A stretch of 44,593 nucleotides of DNA from a virus: positions 1-44,593 of IMG/VR virus record IMGVR_UViG_3300050821_002307; one strand, written 5' to 3'. Shown one piece after another: positions 33,222-39,843 of this stretch (position 1 is its first letter; each line of letters starts with the position of its first letter). A program made the position numbers and the translations under genes. The notes under the pieces were generated by a model. That model ran no database searches. It had not been told where the DNA came from and saw only the letters and a list, made by a program, of their open reading frames with translations.

Positions 33222-33594
33222 TGAGTCAAACGTTTCGAGTCGCGGGCGCCTCGCCGCTGTCGCCAAACGCTGGCGACTATGGCGCAATCAGCGCGGGGCC
33301 GGCAAACTCGAATCCGGTAATTACGTGCGGTTCGGCCTCGCCAACGATTCGCCGGCCCTCGGCAAGAAACTGAAATCAGGCGACTATATCGGCTGGCGCC
33401 CCGTGGTCATCACAGCCGATATGGTCGGTAAAGTCATCGCGCAATTCGTCAGCGTGGAATTTAAAGAGGAAGACTGGACGCCGCCCCCGCGCGACACGAA
33501 GGACGAACACGCTGCCGGCCAATATAATTGGGCCGATTTGGTCAACCGCGAGGGCGGCTACGCGGTTTTCGTCAGTGATCCCGATAAACTATGA
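33211..33594 (+). CDS. VRR-NUC-like nuclease
   Basis: 127 residues from ATG 33211, chosen for AGGAG 7 nt upstream. Active-site pattern of the VRR-NUC branch of PD-(D/E)XK nucleases: V-R-F-G-L near 40, S-G-D-Y-I-G-W (Asp58), F-V-S-V-E-F-K (Glu83, Lys85), A-G-Q-Y-N-W (Gln104). Members cut branched or flap DNA. Position in the replication block fits Holliday junction or fork processing. ATGA overlap with the next gene. Confidence 0.7.
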   Translation: MSASESNVSSRGRLAAVAKRWRLWRNQRGAGKLESGNYVRFGLANDSPALGKKLKSGDYIGWRPVVITADMVGKVIAQFVSVEFKEEDWTPPPRDTKDEHAAGQYNWADLVNREGGYAVFVSDPDKL

Positions 33595-34281
33595 GTGCTT
33601 ACTATAATGAGATTGACCCTAAAGCTGCGGCTTGGCTTCGCGAACTTATCAAAGGCGGCCACATTGCAGCGGGCGACGTTGACGAACGATCAATCGCCGA
33701 CGTGCAACCTGACGACCTTATCAGCTACACACAATGCCATTTCTTCGCCGGCATCGGCGGATGGTCCTATGCACTGCGCCTCGCAGGATGGCCTGACGAT
33801 CGCCCCGTGTGGACGGGAAGCTGTCCGTGCACCACTCACAGCACGGCCGCGAGGGGAAAGAACACTGAGCGTGATTGGTGGCCGTACTGGCAACGCCTCA
33901 TTGCTGCAAAAGCGCCTACTGCAATCTTTAGCGAGCAAGTTGCCAATGTCGCATCTTGGTTCGATGTCGTTCTGCGATGACTTGGAGGACTTGGGCTACA
34001 CCGTCGGGGCGGCAGTTCTCCCGGCTGTCAGTGTCGGCGCGGACCATATCCGAAACAGGCTTTACTTTGTTGGCGACGCCAACCAGTACGGGAAATCAAA
34101 CTGCGAAATCCATGCAAAAGCACAAAGGATGCCGGGGGATCGTCGTCAGTCCGTCCGAATGGGGCCGCCGGATGGGATACCCCGTAGAATGGCTATACGC
34201 GGCTTTGGAAACGCAATCGTTCCGCAAGTCGCGGCCGAGTTTATCGGCGCCTACCTAGATATTTCTGACGACAACCTGTAA
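33591..34281 (+). pseudogene. Broken cytosine-5 DNA methyltransferase (Dcm-like), frameshifted and shortened
   Basis: Frame of 33591: F-F-A-G-I-G-G-W-S-Y-A (SAM site), T-G-S-C-P-C (catalytic Cys) and S-E-Q-V-A-N-V, ending at 33980. The next frame continues the family from about 33971: D-D-L-E-D-L-G-Y-T-V-G-A, V-G-A-D-H-I-R-N-R-L-Y-F. A third frame has T-P-T-S-T-G-N-Q and R-R-M-G-Y-P-V-E-W-L (about 34093-34200), and the second frame returns for G-F-G-N-A-I-V-P-Q-V-A-A-E-F-I. P-C-Q of the family reads P-C-T. At about 230 codons it is also short. Read errors are an alternative for the frame changes. Confidence 0.8.
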
Positions 34282-34298
34282 CCTGCCAAACCTGTCAA
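34279..34298 (-). promoter_or_regulatory. Copy of the TTGAC-N-GTCA element upstream of the HTH gene
   Basis: Minus strand TTGACAGGTTTGGCAGGTTA, matching the elements at 31045, 38462, 39502 and 39579; the palindrome TGCCA-AACC-TGTCA spans 34284-34297. No good -10 follows on the minus strand. It lies 18 nt before the TTG of the TetR-like gene, so an operator role is more likely than a promoter role. The same stretch also has four spaced CCTG repeats. Confidence 0.45.
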
Positions 34299-34315
34299 CC
34301 TGGAGTTAAATCACC

Positions 34316-34612
34316 TTGGATAAGCAAACGATTCTAGACGCCGCCGTGACTCTCGCCGCAACCCGCGGATATGAGAACGTTTTCAAACGAAATATTTCAT
34401 CCGTGCTCGGTATCGGCATGGGCACTGTCAACTACCATTGGGGCACTATGGACGCCCTACGCACCGCGATCATTCACGAGGGCATACGGACGGGCAACAA
34501 ACCCGTGGTCCTGCAGGCCGCCTCCCGGCGCGATCCGATCCTATGGCGCAAGAACCTGTCGCCGGCACTGCGTGAAAAACTCGACACTCTCGGTATTGAT
34601 GTCAACGCGTGA
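34316..34612 (+). CDS. TetR-like HTH DNA-binding protein
   Basis: 98 residues from TTG 34316, with GGAG about 11 nt upstream. Residues 4-50 follow the TetR N-terminal pattern: I-L-D-A-A-V-T-L-A-A-T-R-G-Y-E, R-N-I-S-S-V-L-G-I-G-M-G-T-V-N-Y-H-W-G-T-M. The ligand-binding half of TetR is missing. It is the only clear transcription-factor-like protein in the window and ends with an ATGA/GTGA-type overlap onto the primase gene. It could bind the palindromes described here; that is inference. Confidence 0.65.
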   Translation: MDKQTILDAAVTLAATRGYENVFKRNISSVLGIGMGTVNYHWGTMDALRTAIIHEGIRTGNKPVVLQAASRRDPILWRKNLSPALREKLDTLGIDVNA

Positions 34613-35088
34613 GCCCGTTCCACGCTTGGAACGATAAGCATATTTACATCGTTTGGCGCGGCTCGGATAAGTCGCCCATCAACCCGTTGCATTCGGCGCC
34701 TGAGTCGGATTTCGCGCGTTCGAACGCGCAAGATTCGGCCACGTGGCTGTCGTGGGAACTCGCTAGCGAGTATGCCCGAGCGCTCGGCCCGGGCTATGGC
34801 GTCGGCGTGGTCATTCACGAGGGTTCCGGCCTGCTATGCGTCGACCTTGATAAATGCATTCACGAGGGCATTGTATCGGAATTGGCTGTGCGTCTGGTTC
34901 GTGAGGCCCGGCGGGCGTGCCCTGCCGTGTACGTGGAATTCAGCATGTCCGGCAAGGGATTGCACATAATCGGGCCGTACTCGGGGGCGCCGCCGGACCA
35001 CCGCAACAAAAATAAAGAGCTCAAAATGGAGCTATACTCCCGTGAACGGTACATTGCACTGACCGGCAATTTACTAGGCCCTCTATGA
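34609..35088 (+). CDS. DNA primase half (AEP/PrimPol-like)
   Basis: 159 residues from GTG 34609. Primase signature: A-T-W-L-S-W-E, G-V-G-V-V-I-H, L-L-C-V-D-L-D-K-C (Asp79, Asp81), Y-V-E-F-S-M-S-G-K-G-L-H-I (His119) and M-E-L-Y-S-R-E-R-Y-I-A-L-T-G. In many phages this domain is fused to the VapE-type helicase; here the two are separate genes with an ATGA overlap. It should make primers for the family A polymerase. Confidence 0.7.
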   Translation: MSPFHAWNDKHIYIVWRGSDKSPINPLHSAPESDFARSNAQDSATWLSWELASEYARALGPGYGVGVVIHEGSGLLCVDLDKCIHEGIVSELAVRLVREARRACPAVYVEFSMSGKGLHIIGPYSGAPPDHRNKNKELKMELYSRERYIALTGNLLGPL

Positions 35089-36770
35089 CGCAAGATTTAA
35101 CGGATTTCTTTTGGGGCCTCGCAGCAACGTATTTCGTCCCGTTGCCGCCGGTCACAGTCGATGAACTGACAGACGCGGCAGCGTGGCCCGTGGTCGGTAT
35201 CGAAACCGTTAAACGTATCAAGCCGCGATTCGCTCGGATGCTTGAGGGTGAACGGTTCTACGCTGACGAGTCGGACCACGATTTAGAGTTTGTCTGTTAC
35301 GCCCTAGAAGCGTTCGGCGGTAACGGGCAGGCGACACTTGAATGGCTCCAATCGGACCACGGATATCGATTCTCAGCCAAGAAAACCGACCGCATGGGGT
35401 ATTACCTACCCCGCACTATCATTCATGCGTACGACCGGCTACGCGACGACCCGATTGTAAATGTCAAATTCGGCGGCGACCTACCGGCCGGCGCATCCAT
35501 GACGCCAGTAGCCAAACCGGCGCCGCCCCCTATGGTCATACCCGACGATTTGCCCGAGGCCGGGATACTCCGGATGAACGGCAAACTTGAATTCGAGCCG
35601 ACGCTAAAGGCTATCGTCTACACGCTGGCAAAACAGTCCGCATCCGTAACGATCGGCTTCGATGAATTCTACGATCGGGTCGTGGTCGCCCCGGCCGGCA
35701 CTGAGAAATGGCGGCCCATATCTGATAACGACATGATCCAATTACGTGAGACTTTCGAGCGCGAACTACGGTTTGCCCCTGTCAGCAAGGAACTTATGCG
35801 CGATGCGCTAGAGCTTGTCGCATCTCGGCATTGCTTCGATAGCGCCATTACGTGGCTTGACGGGCTGCAATGGGATGGCGTGCCTCGCGTCGCTCAATTC
35901 CTGTCGACCTACTGCGGTACCGTCGACGATGAGTATACGCGCGCCGTGAGCATGTATATTTGGACAGGCATGGCGGCCCGCGTGCTCGAACCCGGCTGTC
36001 AGCTTGATATGGTCGTAGCGTTCCAATCCCCGCAGGGCAAAATGAAATCCACGGGATTCCAGGCCATGGTGCCCACGGAAGATTGCTTCACAGACGGACT
36101 GTCACTCCACGAGGACGACGACAATTTCAAGCGCCTACTGCGCGGTAAACTCGTGATCGAAGTCGCCGAAATGGCGGGGCTATCTAAGGCCGACATCGGG
36201 CTTGTCAAGCGCGTCATAACGCGCCGTATTGAGGAATGGATCGAAAAATTTAAAACGCACCCGTCGCGCTTCAAACGCCGCTGCATGCTATTCGCGTCCA
36301 CGAACGAACCGCAATTTCTACCGCCCGATGAGACGGGCCATCGTCGCTGGCTCCCCGTCGAGGTTACGATGCTTGACCGTGAACGGATCGCCGCCGATCG
36401 CAATCAACTATGGGCCGAGGGCGCAGCACAGTGGACGCAGCGCCGCGCAACGCTCGGGGTCGCCCACGGCGTGGCATGGCAGGACGCGGAGCGCCTAGCG
36501 GCCGGCAGGCACACGAAGTACGAACAGACAGATATATGGGAAATGGCGATAGAAAAATGGCTAACCGCGCCGGGCCTCGACGGCGCTTCCCCGCCGAGCA
36601 ATCGACCGATCGCGCTAAATGAAATTCTGACAGGGGCTATCGGCCTCAACACGGCGCATCAAGACTCCAAAGCAGAGAAACGGGCCGCCCGGGTAATGCG
36701 TCAATTAGGGTACGAATCGCGCCCCGCCCGAGTGGACGGCAAGCTAGTCAAACGTTGGGTCGCGCGCTAG
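35085..36770 (+). CDS. Primase-associated helicase (VapE/VirE type)
   Basis: 561 residues. Residues 1-130 resemble the linker region of primase-helicases; 235-500 carry the VapE core: W-L-D-G-L-Q-W-D-G-V-P-R, P-loop Q-S-P-Q-G-K-M-K-S-T (314-323), F-T-D-G-L-S, L-V-I-E-V-A-E-M-A-G, S-T-N-E-P-Q-F-L and D-E-T-G-H-R-R-W-L-P-V. It probably unwinds DNA with the primase encoded upstream. Its TAG stop and the stop of the opposing gene share CTAG at 36767-36770. Confidence 0.8.
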   Translation: MTQDLTDFFWGLAATYFVPLPPVTVDELTDAAAWPVVGIETVKRIKPRFARMLEGERFYADESDHDLEFVCYALEAFGGNGQATLEWLQSDHGYRFSAKKTDRMGYYLPRTIIHAYDRLRDDPIVNVKFGGDLPAGASMTPVAKPAPPPMVIPDDLPEAGILRMNGKLEFEPTLKAIVYTLAKQSASVTIGFDEFYDRVVVAPAGTEKWRPISDNDMIQLRETFERELRFAPVSKELMRDALELVASRHCFDSAITWLDGLQWDGVPRVAQFLSTYCGTVDDEYTRAVSMYIWTGMAARVLEPGCQLDMVVAFQSPQGKMKSTGFQAMVPTEDCFTDGLSLHEDDDNFKRLLRGKLVIEVAEMAGLSKADIGLVKRVITRRIEEWIEKFKTHPSRFKRRCMLFASTNEPQFLPPDETGHRRWLPVEVTMLDRERIAADRNQLWAEGAAQWTQRRATLGVAHGVAWQDAERLAAGRHTKYEQTDIWEMAIEKWLTAPGLDGASPPSNRPIALNEILTGAIGLNTAHQDSKAEKRAARVMRQLGYESRPARVDGKLVKRWVAR

Positions 36771-36973
36771 TACGGTGGACGTTTCGTCAGCGGGAAACAG
36801 GTTTTAAGTTCTCGGTCGAGGCCGCGGCACATAAGGCACGCAGCGGCAACGAAAACGACGTAGGCGAGGACAAACAAAACGGCGATGACTATCACTAGGC
36901 GTACTCCCGCAACGGCAATTTTTTCGATTTCAAGCTCCGACTCTATGGGCCGGCGGCGCGTAACGTAGCGCAT
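36767..36973 (-). CDS. Small membrane protein
   Basis: 68 residues from ATG 36973; a longer frame upstream is a shadow of coupled genes. A charged start (R-R-R-P-I-E-S-E-L-E-I-E-K) leads to one long membrane segment (V-R-L-V-I-V-I-A-V-L-F-V-L-A-Y-V-V-F) and a short basic tail. Last gene of the leftward small-gene array; function unknown. Confidence 0.5.
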   Translation of the reverse strand: MRYVTRRRPIESELEIEKIAVAGVRLVIVIAVLFVLAYVVFVAAACLMCRGLDRELKTCFPLTKRPPY

Positions 36974-37088
36974 TCGGGTCGCCGTTTCGTTTCCAGCGTC
37001 GATAATGCATGAGGCACCAACCCCGCGAATGATGCACCCGGGCACATCGTTTGATTGCGCAACGGCGCACTTCGTCATACTTAGGCAC
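36930..37088 (-). CDS. Zinc-finger fragment of an HNH-type protein
   Basis: 52 residues from GTG 37088. R-R-C-A-I-K-R-C, then R-G-W-C-L-M-H-Y-R-R-W-K-R-N-G-D-P is the zinc finger that opens many phage HNH proteins, but the frame ends before any HNH core. It may be a remnant or a stand-alone finger. It overlaps both neighbours. Confidence 0.5.
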   Translation of the reverse strand: MPKYDEVRRCAIKRCARVHHSRGWCLMHYRRWKRNGDPNALRYAPPAHRVGA

Positions 37089-37260
37089 GTTCGCATTTCT
37101 GACAGTGACAAGCCGATAATACTCCAAACGCGGAACGTTTTGCATAGGTCGGTGCGTACCGGCGCGCGGCCCCGTTCCAATATCGCACCGTCCCGCAACG
37201 GGCCGCGATGAGCGTTTTACAGCTATCGCAGATGGCGGCGCGTACGTTGGTTTTGCTCAT
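37081..37260 (-). CDS. Small zinc-ribbon protein (59 aa)
   Basis: ATG 37260 overlaps the stop of the upstream gene (ATGA). Pattern I-C-D-S-C near 11-14, C-G-T-V-R-Y-W-N-G, and C-H-C-Q-K-C near the end give two Cys pairs for a zinc ribbon. Small early phage proteins of this kind often inhibit or redirect host factors, but no target can be named. Confidence 0.65.
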   Translation of the reverse strand: MSKTNVRAAICDSCKTLIAARCGTVRYWNGAARRYAPTYAKRSAFGVLSACHCQKCERA

Positions 37261-37517
37261 TTCACTGCGGCATCAGATTGTGTCGCCTTTACCGGGCGCT
37301 CGTTTTCGTATGGCATGAAGCCTTCGCCCCATTCCGCATAATCGTCGGCCGCAGCCTTGTCGCATTCGAGGTGAAACTTGTTGGACCCTGGATCGCCCTC
37401 GAACACGAATCGCGTGCGCACGTATACCTCTCCGACCGGGATAGGTTGGCCGCACCAGGAACATTTATGCTCCTTGCGGGCGCGATGCGTGCTCTCGGCA
37501 ATTGTCGTGCAACTCAC
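37257..37517 (-). CDS. Small zinc-finger protein
   Basis: 86 residues from GTG 37517, with GGAGAG 8 nt upstream and GTGA coupling to the gene before. K-C-S-W-C-G-Q-P-I-P-V-G-E-V-Y-V-R and F-H-L-E-C-D form a CxxC-H-C finger seen in many phage proteins. Function unknown. Confidence 0.7.
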   Translation of the reverse strand: MSCTTIAESTHRARKEHKCSWCGQPIPVGEVYVRTRFVFEGDPGSNKFHLECDKAAADDYAEWGEGFMPYENERPVKATQSDAAVK

Positions 37518-37735
37518 GGCTTAATCTCTCCGCTGGCCCGGAAACCGGCCATAAATGCGCCCCAAAGAGCGCCCTCCAAATGCGGATGGCTGATGGTCGA
37601 TTGGTTATCGACTATGGACACGGATATGGCAGATCCCCACTTCGCCGCGTTTCGGCCATCCTCCGAGCCTTTCCACGCTTTCCAAGCGATCATCAACGGA
37701 TCGTCGTCGGGCACCTTGCCCATATTTTCACCCAT
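37514..37735 (-). CDS. Small hypothetical protein
   Basis: 73 residues from ATG 37735 with a strong GGAGAGG site. Contains D-P-L-M-I-A-W-K-A-W-K and L-E-G-A-L-W-G-A-F-M-A-G-F, a pattern common in small early phage proteins. Function unknown. Confidence 0.65.
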   Translation of the reverse strand: MGENMGKVPDDDPLMIAWKAWKGSEDGRNAAKWGSAISVSIVDNQSTISHPHLEGALWGAFMAGFRASGEIKP

Positions 37736-37922
37736 GCTTCACCTCTCCGCTGGTAGGTGGGCCAAGCACCCGCCCGAACGCAACGCGCCACACGTCCTGT
37801 ATGGCCGCCATCCGCAGTATTGCCTGTTCCTCGGGCGTGCCGATCGTAATACCGCGTTCGCGCATCAACGCCGCGTATTCGGCCGCCACGGTGTATAACT
37901 GTTCGGCCGTGGCGGGCATCAT
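37728..37922 (-). CDS. Small helical protein
   Basis: 64 residues from ATG 37922 (a second ATG at 37919); the frame upstream is a shadow. The upstream gene ends in ATGA here. Helical: A-E-Q-L-Y-T-V-A-A-E-Y-A-A-L-M-R-E-R and E-E-Q-A-I-L-R-M-A-A. Function unknown. Confidence 0.6.
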   Translation of the reverse strand: MMPATAEQLYTVAAEYAALMRERGITIGTPEEQAILRMAAIQDVWRVAFGRVLGPPTSGEVKHG

Positions 37923-38098
37923 TTCAACGCCGCCCGGGCCCGCTTTACGGCCTCGACTACGATCAGGTCGTGCAATAGATGCACGGGCAATACGGCGAGG
38001 AGGCCCCGTAGCGCTTCGGCCGGCGTGGGCGATGCCTGTACGCGGGCCGGGGGGCATACGCAGCGGCCGTGCGGGGCGCAATCGGGGCATACGTTCAT
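37919..38098 (-). CDS. Small Cys-rich protein (59 aa)
   Basis: ATG 38098 overlaps the upstream stop (ATGA), and its own stop overlaps ATG 37922. Starts M-N-V-C-P-D-C-A-P-H-G-R-C-V-C, four Cys and a His for metal binding, then a helix with L-L-A-V-L-P-V-H-L-L. Function unknown; the double coupling supports translation. Confidence 0.6.
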   Translation of the reverse strand: MNVCPDCAPHGRCVCPPARVQASPTPAEALRGLLAVLPVHLLHDLIVVEAVKRARAALK

Positions 38099-38292
38099 AA
38101 CCGTGCGGCCCGTTTCGCCGCACGATGCCGGCGTCGACGCTCAGCCGCAGCGATCCGTTCGGCCTCTAGTGCACTGCCGGCCGGCGCGCGTTCCGTGTGT
38201 ATGCGGTTGCCGTCGGTAATGGTCGGGAACCGTAGCGTACCGCCGGTCAGCCCCATGATGAGGGCGGCGGCTATATTCTGGTCTTTCAACAC
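38095..38292 (-). CDS. Small basic protein
   Basis: 65 residues from GTG 38292, chosen for AGGAG about 10 nt upstream. Q-N-I-A-A-A-L-I-M-G-L-T-G-G-T-L-R-F-P is followed by a strongly basic helix (E-R-I-A-A-A-E-R-R-R-R-H-R-A-A-K-R). It could bind nucleic acid. Stop overlaps the next ATG. Confidence 0.55.
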   Translation of the reverse strand: MLKDQNIAAALIMGLTGGTLRFPTITDGNRIHTERAPAGSALEAERIAAAERRRRHRAAKRAARL

Positions 38293-38354
38293 GTTAGAAA
38301 TACTCCTATGAGAGAAACGAGCACCCCGAGCAATGCGTATGTTTGCGGCCTCAT
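38286..38354 (-). CDS. Membrane microprotein (22 aa)
   Basis: ATG 38354 overlaps the stop of the gene before (ATGA), with AGGA about 10 nt upstream. Nearly all of it is one membrane helix (Y-A-L-L-G-V-L-V-S-L-I-G-V-F-L). It holds the AGGAG site of the next gene within its coding sequence. Translation is inferred from coupling. Confidence 0.45.
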   Translation of the reverse strand: MRPQTYALLGVLVSLIGVFLTC

Positions 38355-38446
38355 GATTTTCGCATCCTATCACGAGCGGCGGCGAATCGGTCGACGTACC
38401 GGTACGGCTGTAGGCGGTCGAGAATCCAGTTAATTAGACGTTTCAT
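38351..38446 (-). CDS. Basic microprotein (31 aa), possibly leaderless
   Basis: ATG 38446, no ribosome site; the -10 box CAGAAT lies only 6 nt upstream, so transcription would begin at or next to the ATG. Sequence has an amphipathic start (R-L-I-N-W-I-L-D-R-L) and many Arg. Stop overlaps the next ATG. It is the first gene below the promoter at 38453-38481. Confidence 0.45.
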   Translation of the reverse strand: MKRLINWILDRLQPYRYVDRFAAARDRMRKS

Positions 38447-38452
38447 GGCGCT

Positions 38453-38481
38453 ATTCTGGTACAACCTGACAACCGTGTCAA
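38453..38481 (-). promoter_or_regulatory. Leftward promoter with perfect TTGACA and embedded palindrome
   Basis: Minus strand: TTGACA (38476-38481), 17-bp spacer, CAGAAT (38453-38458). The palindrome TGACA-ACCG-TGTCA (38467-38480) covers the -35 box. TTGACACGGTTGTCAGGTTG differs from the element at 31045 at only four positions. It should drive the small-gene array down to 36767. Confidence 0.65.
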
Positions 38482-38500
38482 GACGCGCGTCACACTTTCG

Positions 38501-38519
38501 AAAGTTCCCGGGAACATCG
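38501..38519 (+). repeat. 19-bp element with 12-bp palindrome, copy 2
   Basis: Identical to 15326-15344. The 12-bp palindrome GTTCCCGGGAAC (38504-38515) is joined to a 10-bp palindrome CTTTCGAAAG (38495-38504). Here it is intergenic, between the stop of the 38549 gene and the promoter at 38453. Read in the matching frame it would again spell S-K-V-P-G-N-I. Confidence 0.75.
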
Positions 38520-38548
38520 GCCGTCCTGACCGACGTCCCCGGGGGTTC

Positions 38549-38764
38549 TCACGGCGTCATGCGCCATAGCCACGTCACCGCACGTTGCAAGCAGGCCAGT
38601 TCCATGGCAGCGCTATCCGCTGCGGCCTGCGCCCCTTGGCTCGTTTTCGCCAATGCCTCTAGACGGCTGTAATCGTCCAGTAACTTCAGCATGTGGGCCC
38701 TCGCCGCCCGCAACAAACAGCGACGCTCTTGGTCGTCGACCGGATCATACCTACCCGGTGTCAC
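38549..38764 (-). CDS. Small hypothetical protein
   Basis: 71 residues from GTG 38764, GTGA overlap with the upstream gene. Helical: D-Q-E-R-R-C-L-L-R-A-A-R-A-H-M-L-K-L-L-D. No known domain. Confidence 0.55.
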   Translation of the reverse strand: MTPGRYDPVDDQERRCLLRAARAHMLKLLDDYSRLEALAKTSQGAQAAADSAAMELACLQRAVTWLWRMTP

Positions 38765-39447
38765 GCTGCGATACGTGCCACGGCCGGCACCCTCCGCACG
38801 TGGCCCCGAAACACTGCCTCGGGTTTCGTGTGGATCACGGTCGATTCGCCGTGGTCAGGGGTTCCGGGCAGTTCGTCGAGGGCAGCCTGTAACGTCGCTA
38901 TGACGCGTTCCAGGTGCTCCCGGGCAATCTCGGGCCCCTCACGGGCCACGGCGGCGAGTATGGCCGTCTGTGCCCTCTCGATACGCGTCGTCACCGTACC
39001 CCCGCCTTCACGCTTGGCCGTGACAGCCGCCCTCAGTAGCCCTTTCGTGACCGTGGCCACGTCCAGCCCTCGCACGTCGCCGCCGGCCTCAATCCAAGCC
39101 ACTAACGTGCTCTTCGCTGTACGTGCGAACGTGGCCCTACGGTTGCGCTCCCGGGTGCGTCGGGTCGTCTCTGCGGCTTCCAGCGTGGCCGCTAGTTCAA
39201 TGTCGCCGGTTATAACGCCCCGTAGCACTGCCGCGTAGAACGGCCCCGCGATCAGTTCAAGCGCTTCCAATTGCGCTTCGTCGTTGGGCCGCCGTCCGCG
39301 TTTGGGCCCGAGCTTCGATTGTGTCCCGGCCACGAGGGCCCTCAGATACGTCCCTGCCAGACCATCGGCCAATACTACCGACGTAGTGCGCTCGGCGGCT
39401 AATGCCTCAATCTGTGCTTCCGTCATTACATACTGATTTTTACTCAC
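38761..39447 (-). CDS. Hypothetical helical early protein
   Basis: 228 residues from GTG 39447 with GGAG about 9 nt upstream. All helical and rich in Ala, Arg and Glu: M-T-E-A-Q-I-E-A-L-A-A-E-R, K-L-G-P-K-R-G-R-R-P, T-R-R-T-R-E-R-N-R-R-A-T-F. The basic middle might bind DNA, but I recognise no family. It is the largest gene in the leftward small-gene region and is preceded by two operator-like palindromes. Confidence 0.6.
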   Translation of the reverse strand: MSKNQYVMTEAQIEALAAERTTSVVLADGLAGTYLRALVAGTQSKLGPKRGRRPNDEAQLEALELIAGPFYAAVLRGVITGDIELAATLEAAETTRRTRERNRRATFARTAKSTLVAWIEAGGDVRGLDVATVTKGLLRAAVTAKREGGGTVTTRIERAQTAILAAVAREGPEIAREHLERVIATLQAALDELPGTPDHGESTVIHTKPEAVFRGHVRRVPAVARIAA

Positions 39448-39501
39448 TTCCCTTACTCCTATTTGGTAGAAAACCCGGTCGTTATTGACCGTGGAGTGAG
39501 G

Positions 39502-39521
39502 TTGACACGCGTGTCAGTTTA
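39502..39521 (+). promoter_or_regulatory. Perfect palindromic operator-like site
   Basis: TTGACACGCGTGTCAGTTTA; TGACACGCGTGTCA at 39503-39516 is a perfect 14-bp palindrome. The plus-strand direction gives TTGACA with only a weak -10 (CAATAC, 17 bp away), and no plus-strand gene follows, so binding by a regulator is more likely than promoter use. It lies in the 152-bp AT-rich gap before the gene at 39447. Confidence 0.55.
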
Positions 39522-39578
39522 ACGCAATACCTAAAAACAAATAATTATGTAAGGTAAACACTGTAGGTTATGTAAGAC

Positions 39579-39598
39579 CAATCTGACACGCGCGTCAA
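39579..39598 (-). promoter_or_regulatory. Operator-like site and weak leftward promoter
   Basis: Minus strand TTGACGCGCGTGTCAGATTG; palindrome TGACACGCGCGTCA at 39584-39597 with one mismatched pair. A weak -10 (TTACAT at 39570-39575, 17-bp spacer, or TACATA one base on) would drive the 39447 gene with a leader of about 110 nt. Its centre is 81 bp from the palindrome at 39503. Confidence 0.5.
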
Positions 39599-39599
39599 C

Positions 39600-39767
39600 T
39601 CAGGGCGATTTTAACGGCGTAAGATGCCATACGAGTATTGCCAGCGGGTAGCACTCGAATCGGCGCTGCCGGTCAAATTCGACGTAACCGTGCAATACGT
39701 CGCGCGCTACCAGACAACCAATACGCCCGTCAGGCACGTGCACAACGACAGGATTGACGTGAGTCAT
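39600..39767 (-). CDS. Small hypothetical protein
   Basis: 55 residues from ATG 39767; a GTG at 39836 is an alternative but that part is better explained by the microprotein at 39764. Pattern V-H-V-P-D-G-R-I-G-C-L-V-A-R-D, G-Y-V-E-F-D, R-F-E-C-Y-P suggests a small beta protein. Its stop lies 2 nt from the operator-like palindrome. Confidence 0.55.
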   Translation of the reverse strand: MTHVNPVVVHVPDGRIGCLVARDVLHGYVEFDRQRRFECYPLAILVWHLTPLKSP

Positions 39768-39829
39768 TCGCACAGAATCCAGTGCAGCACGAAGAATATA
39801 CAGGCGCCCCACGGATCGCCGCACACCAT
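39764..39829 (-). CDS. Membrane microprotein candidate (21 aa)
   Basis: ATG 39829, 21 codons, stop overlapping ATG 39767 (ATGA). C-terminal two thirds hydrophobic (A-C-I-F-F-V-L-H-W-I-L). No ribosome site is visible; support is the coupling pattern used through this operon. Confidence 0.35.
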   Translation of the reverse strand: MVCGDPWGACIFFVLHWILCE

Positions 39830-39843
39830 GAAACACACGGCGA

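Noticed and set aside
36974-37198. Upstream part of the 143-codon minus-strand frame (36767-37198)
   Set aside because: It overlaps the zinc-ribbon genes at 37081 and 36930 that show ATGA coupling; only the membrane part from 36973 is supported.
39514-39561. 15-codon minus-strand frame (GTG 39561) below the weak promoter at 39579
   Set aside because: Very short, no ribosome site, and its stop lies in the palindrome at 39503; no coupling to a neighbour.
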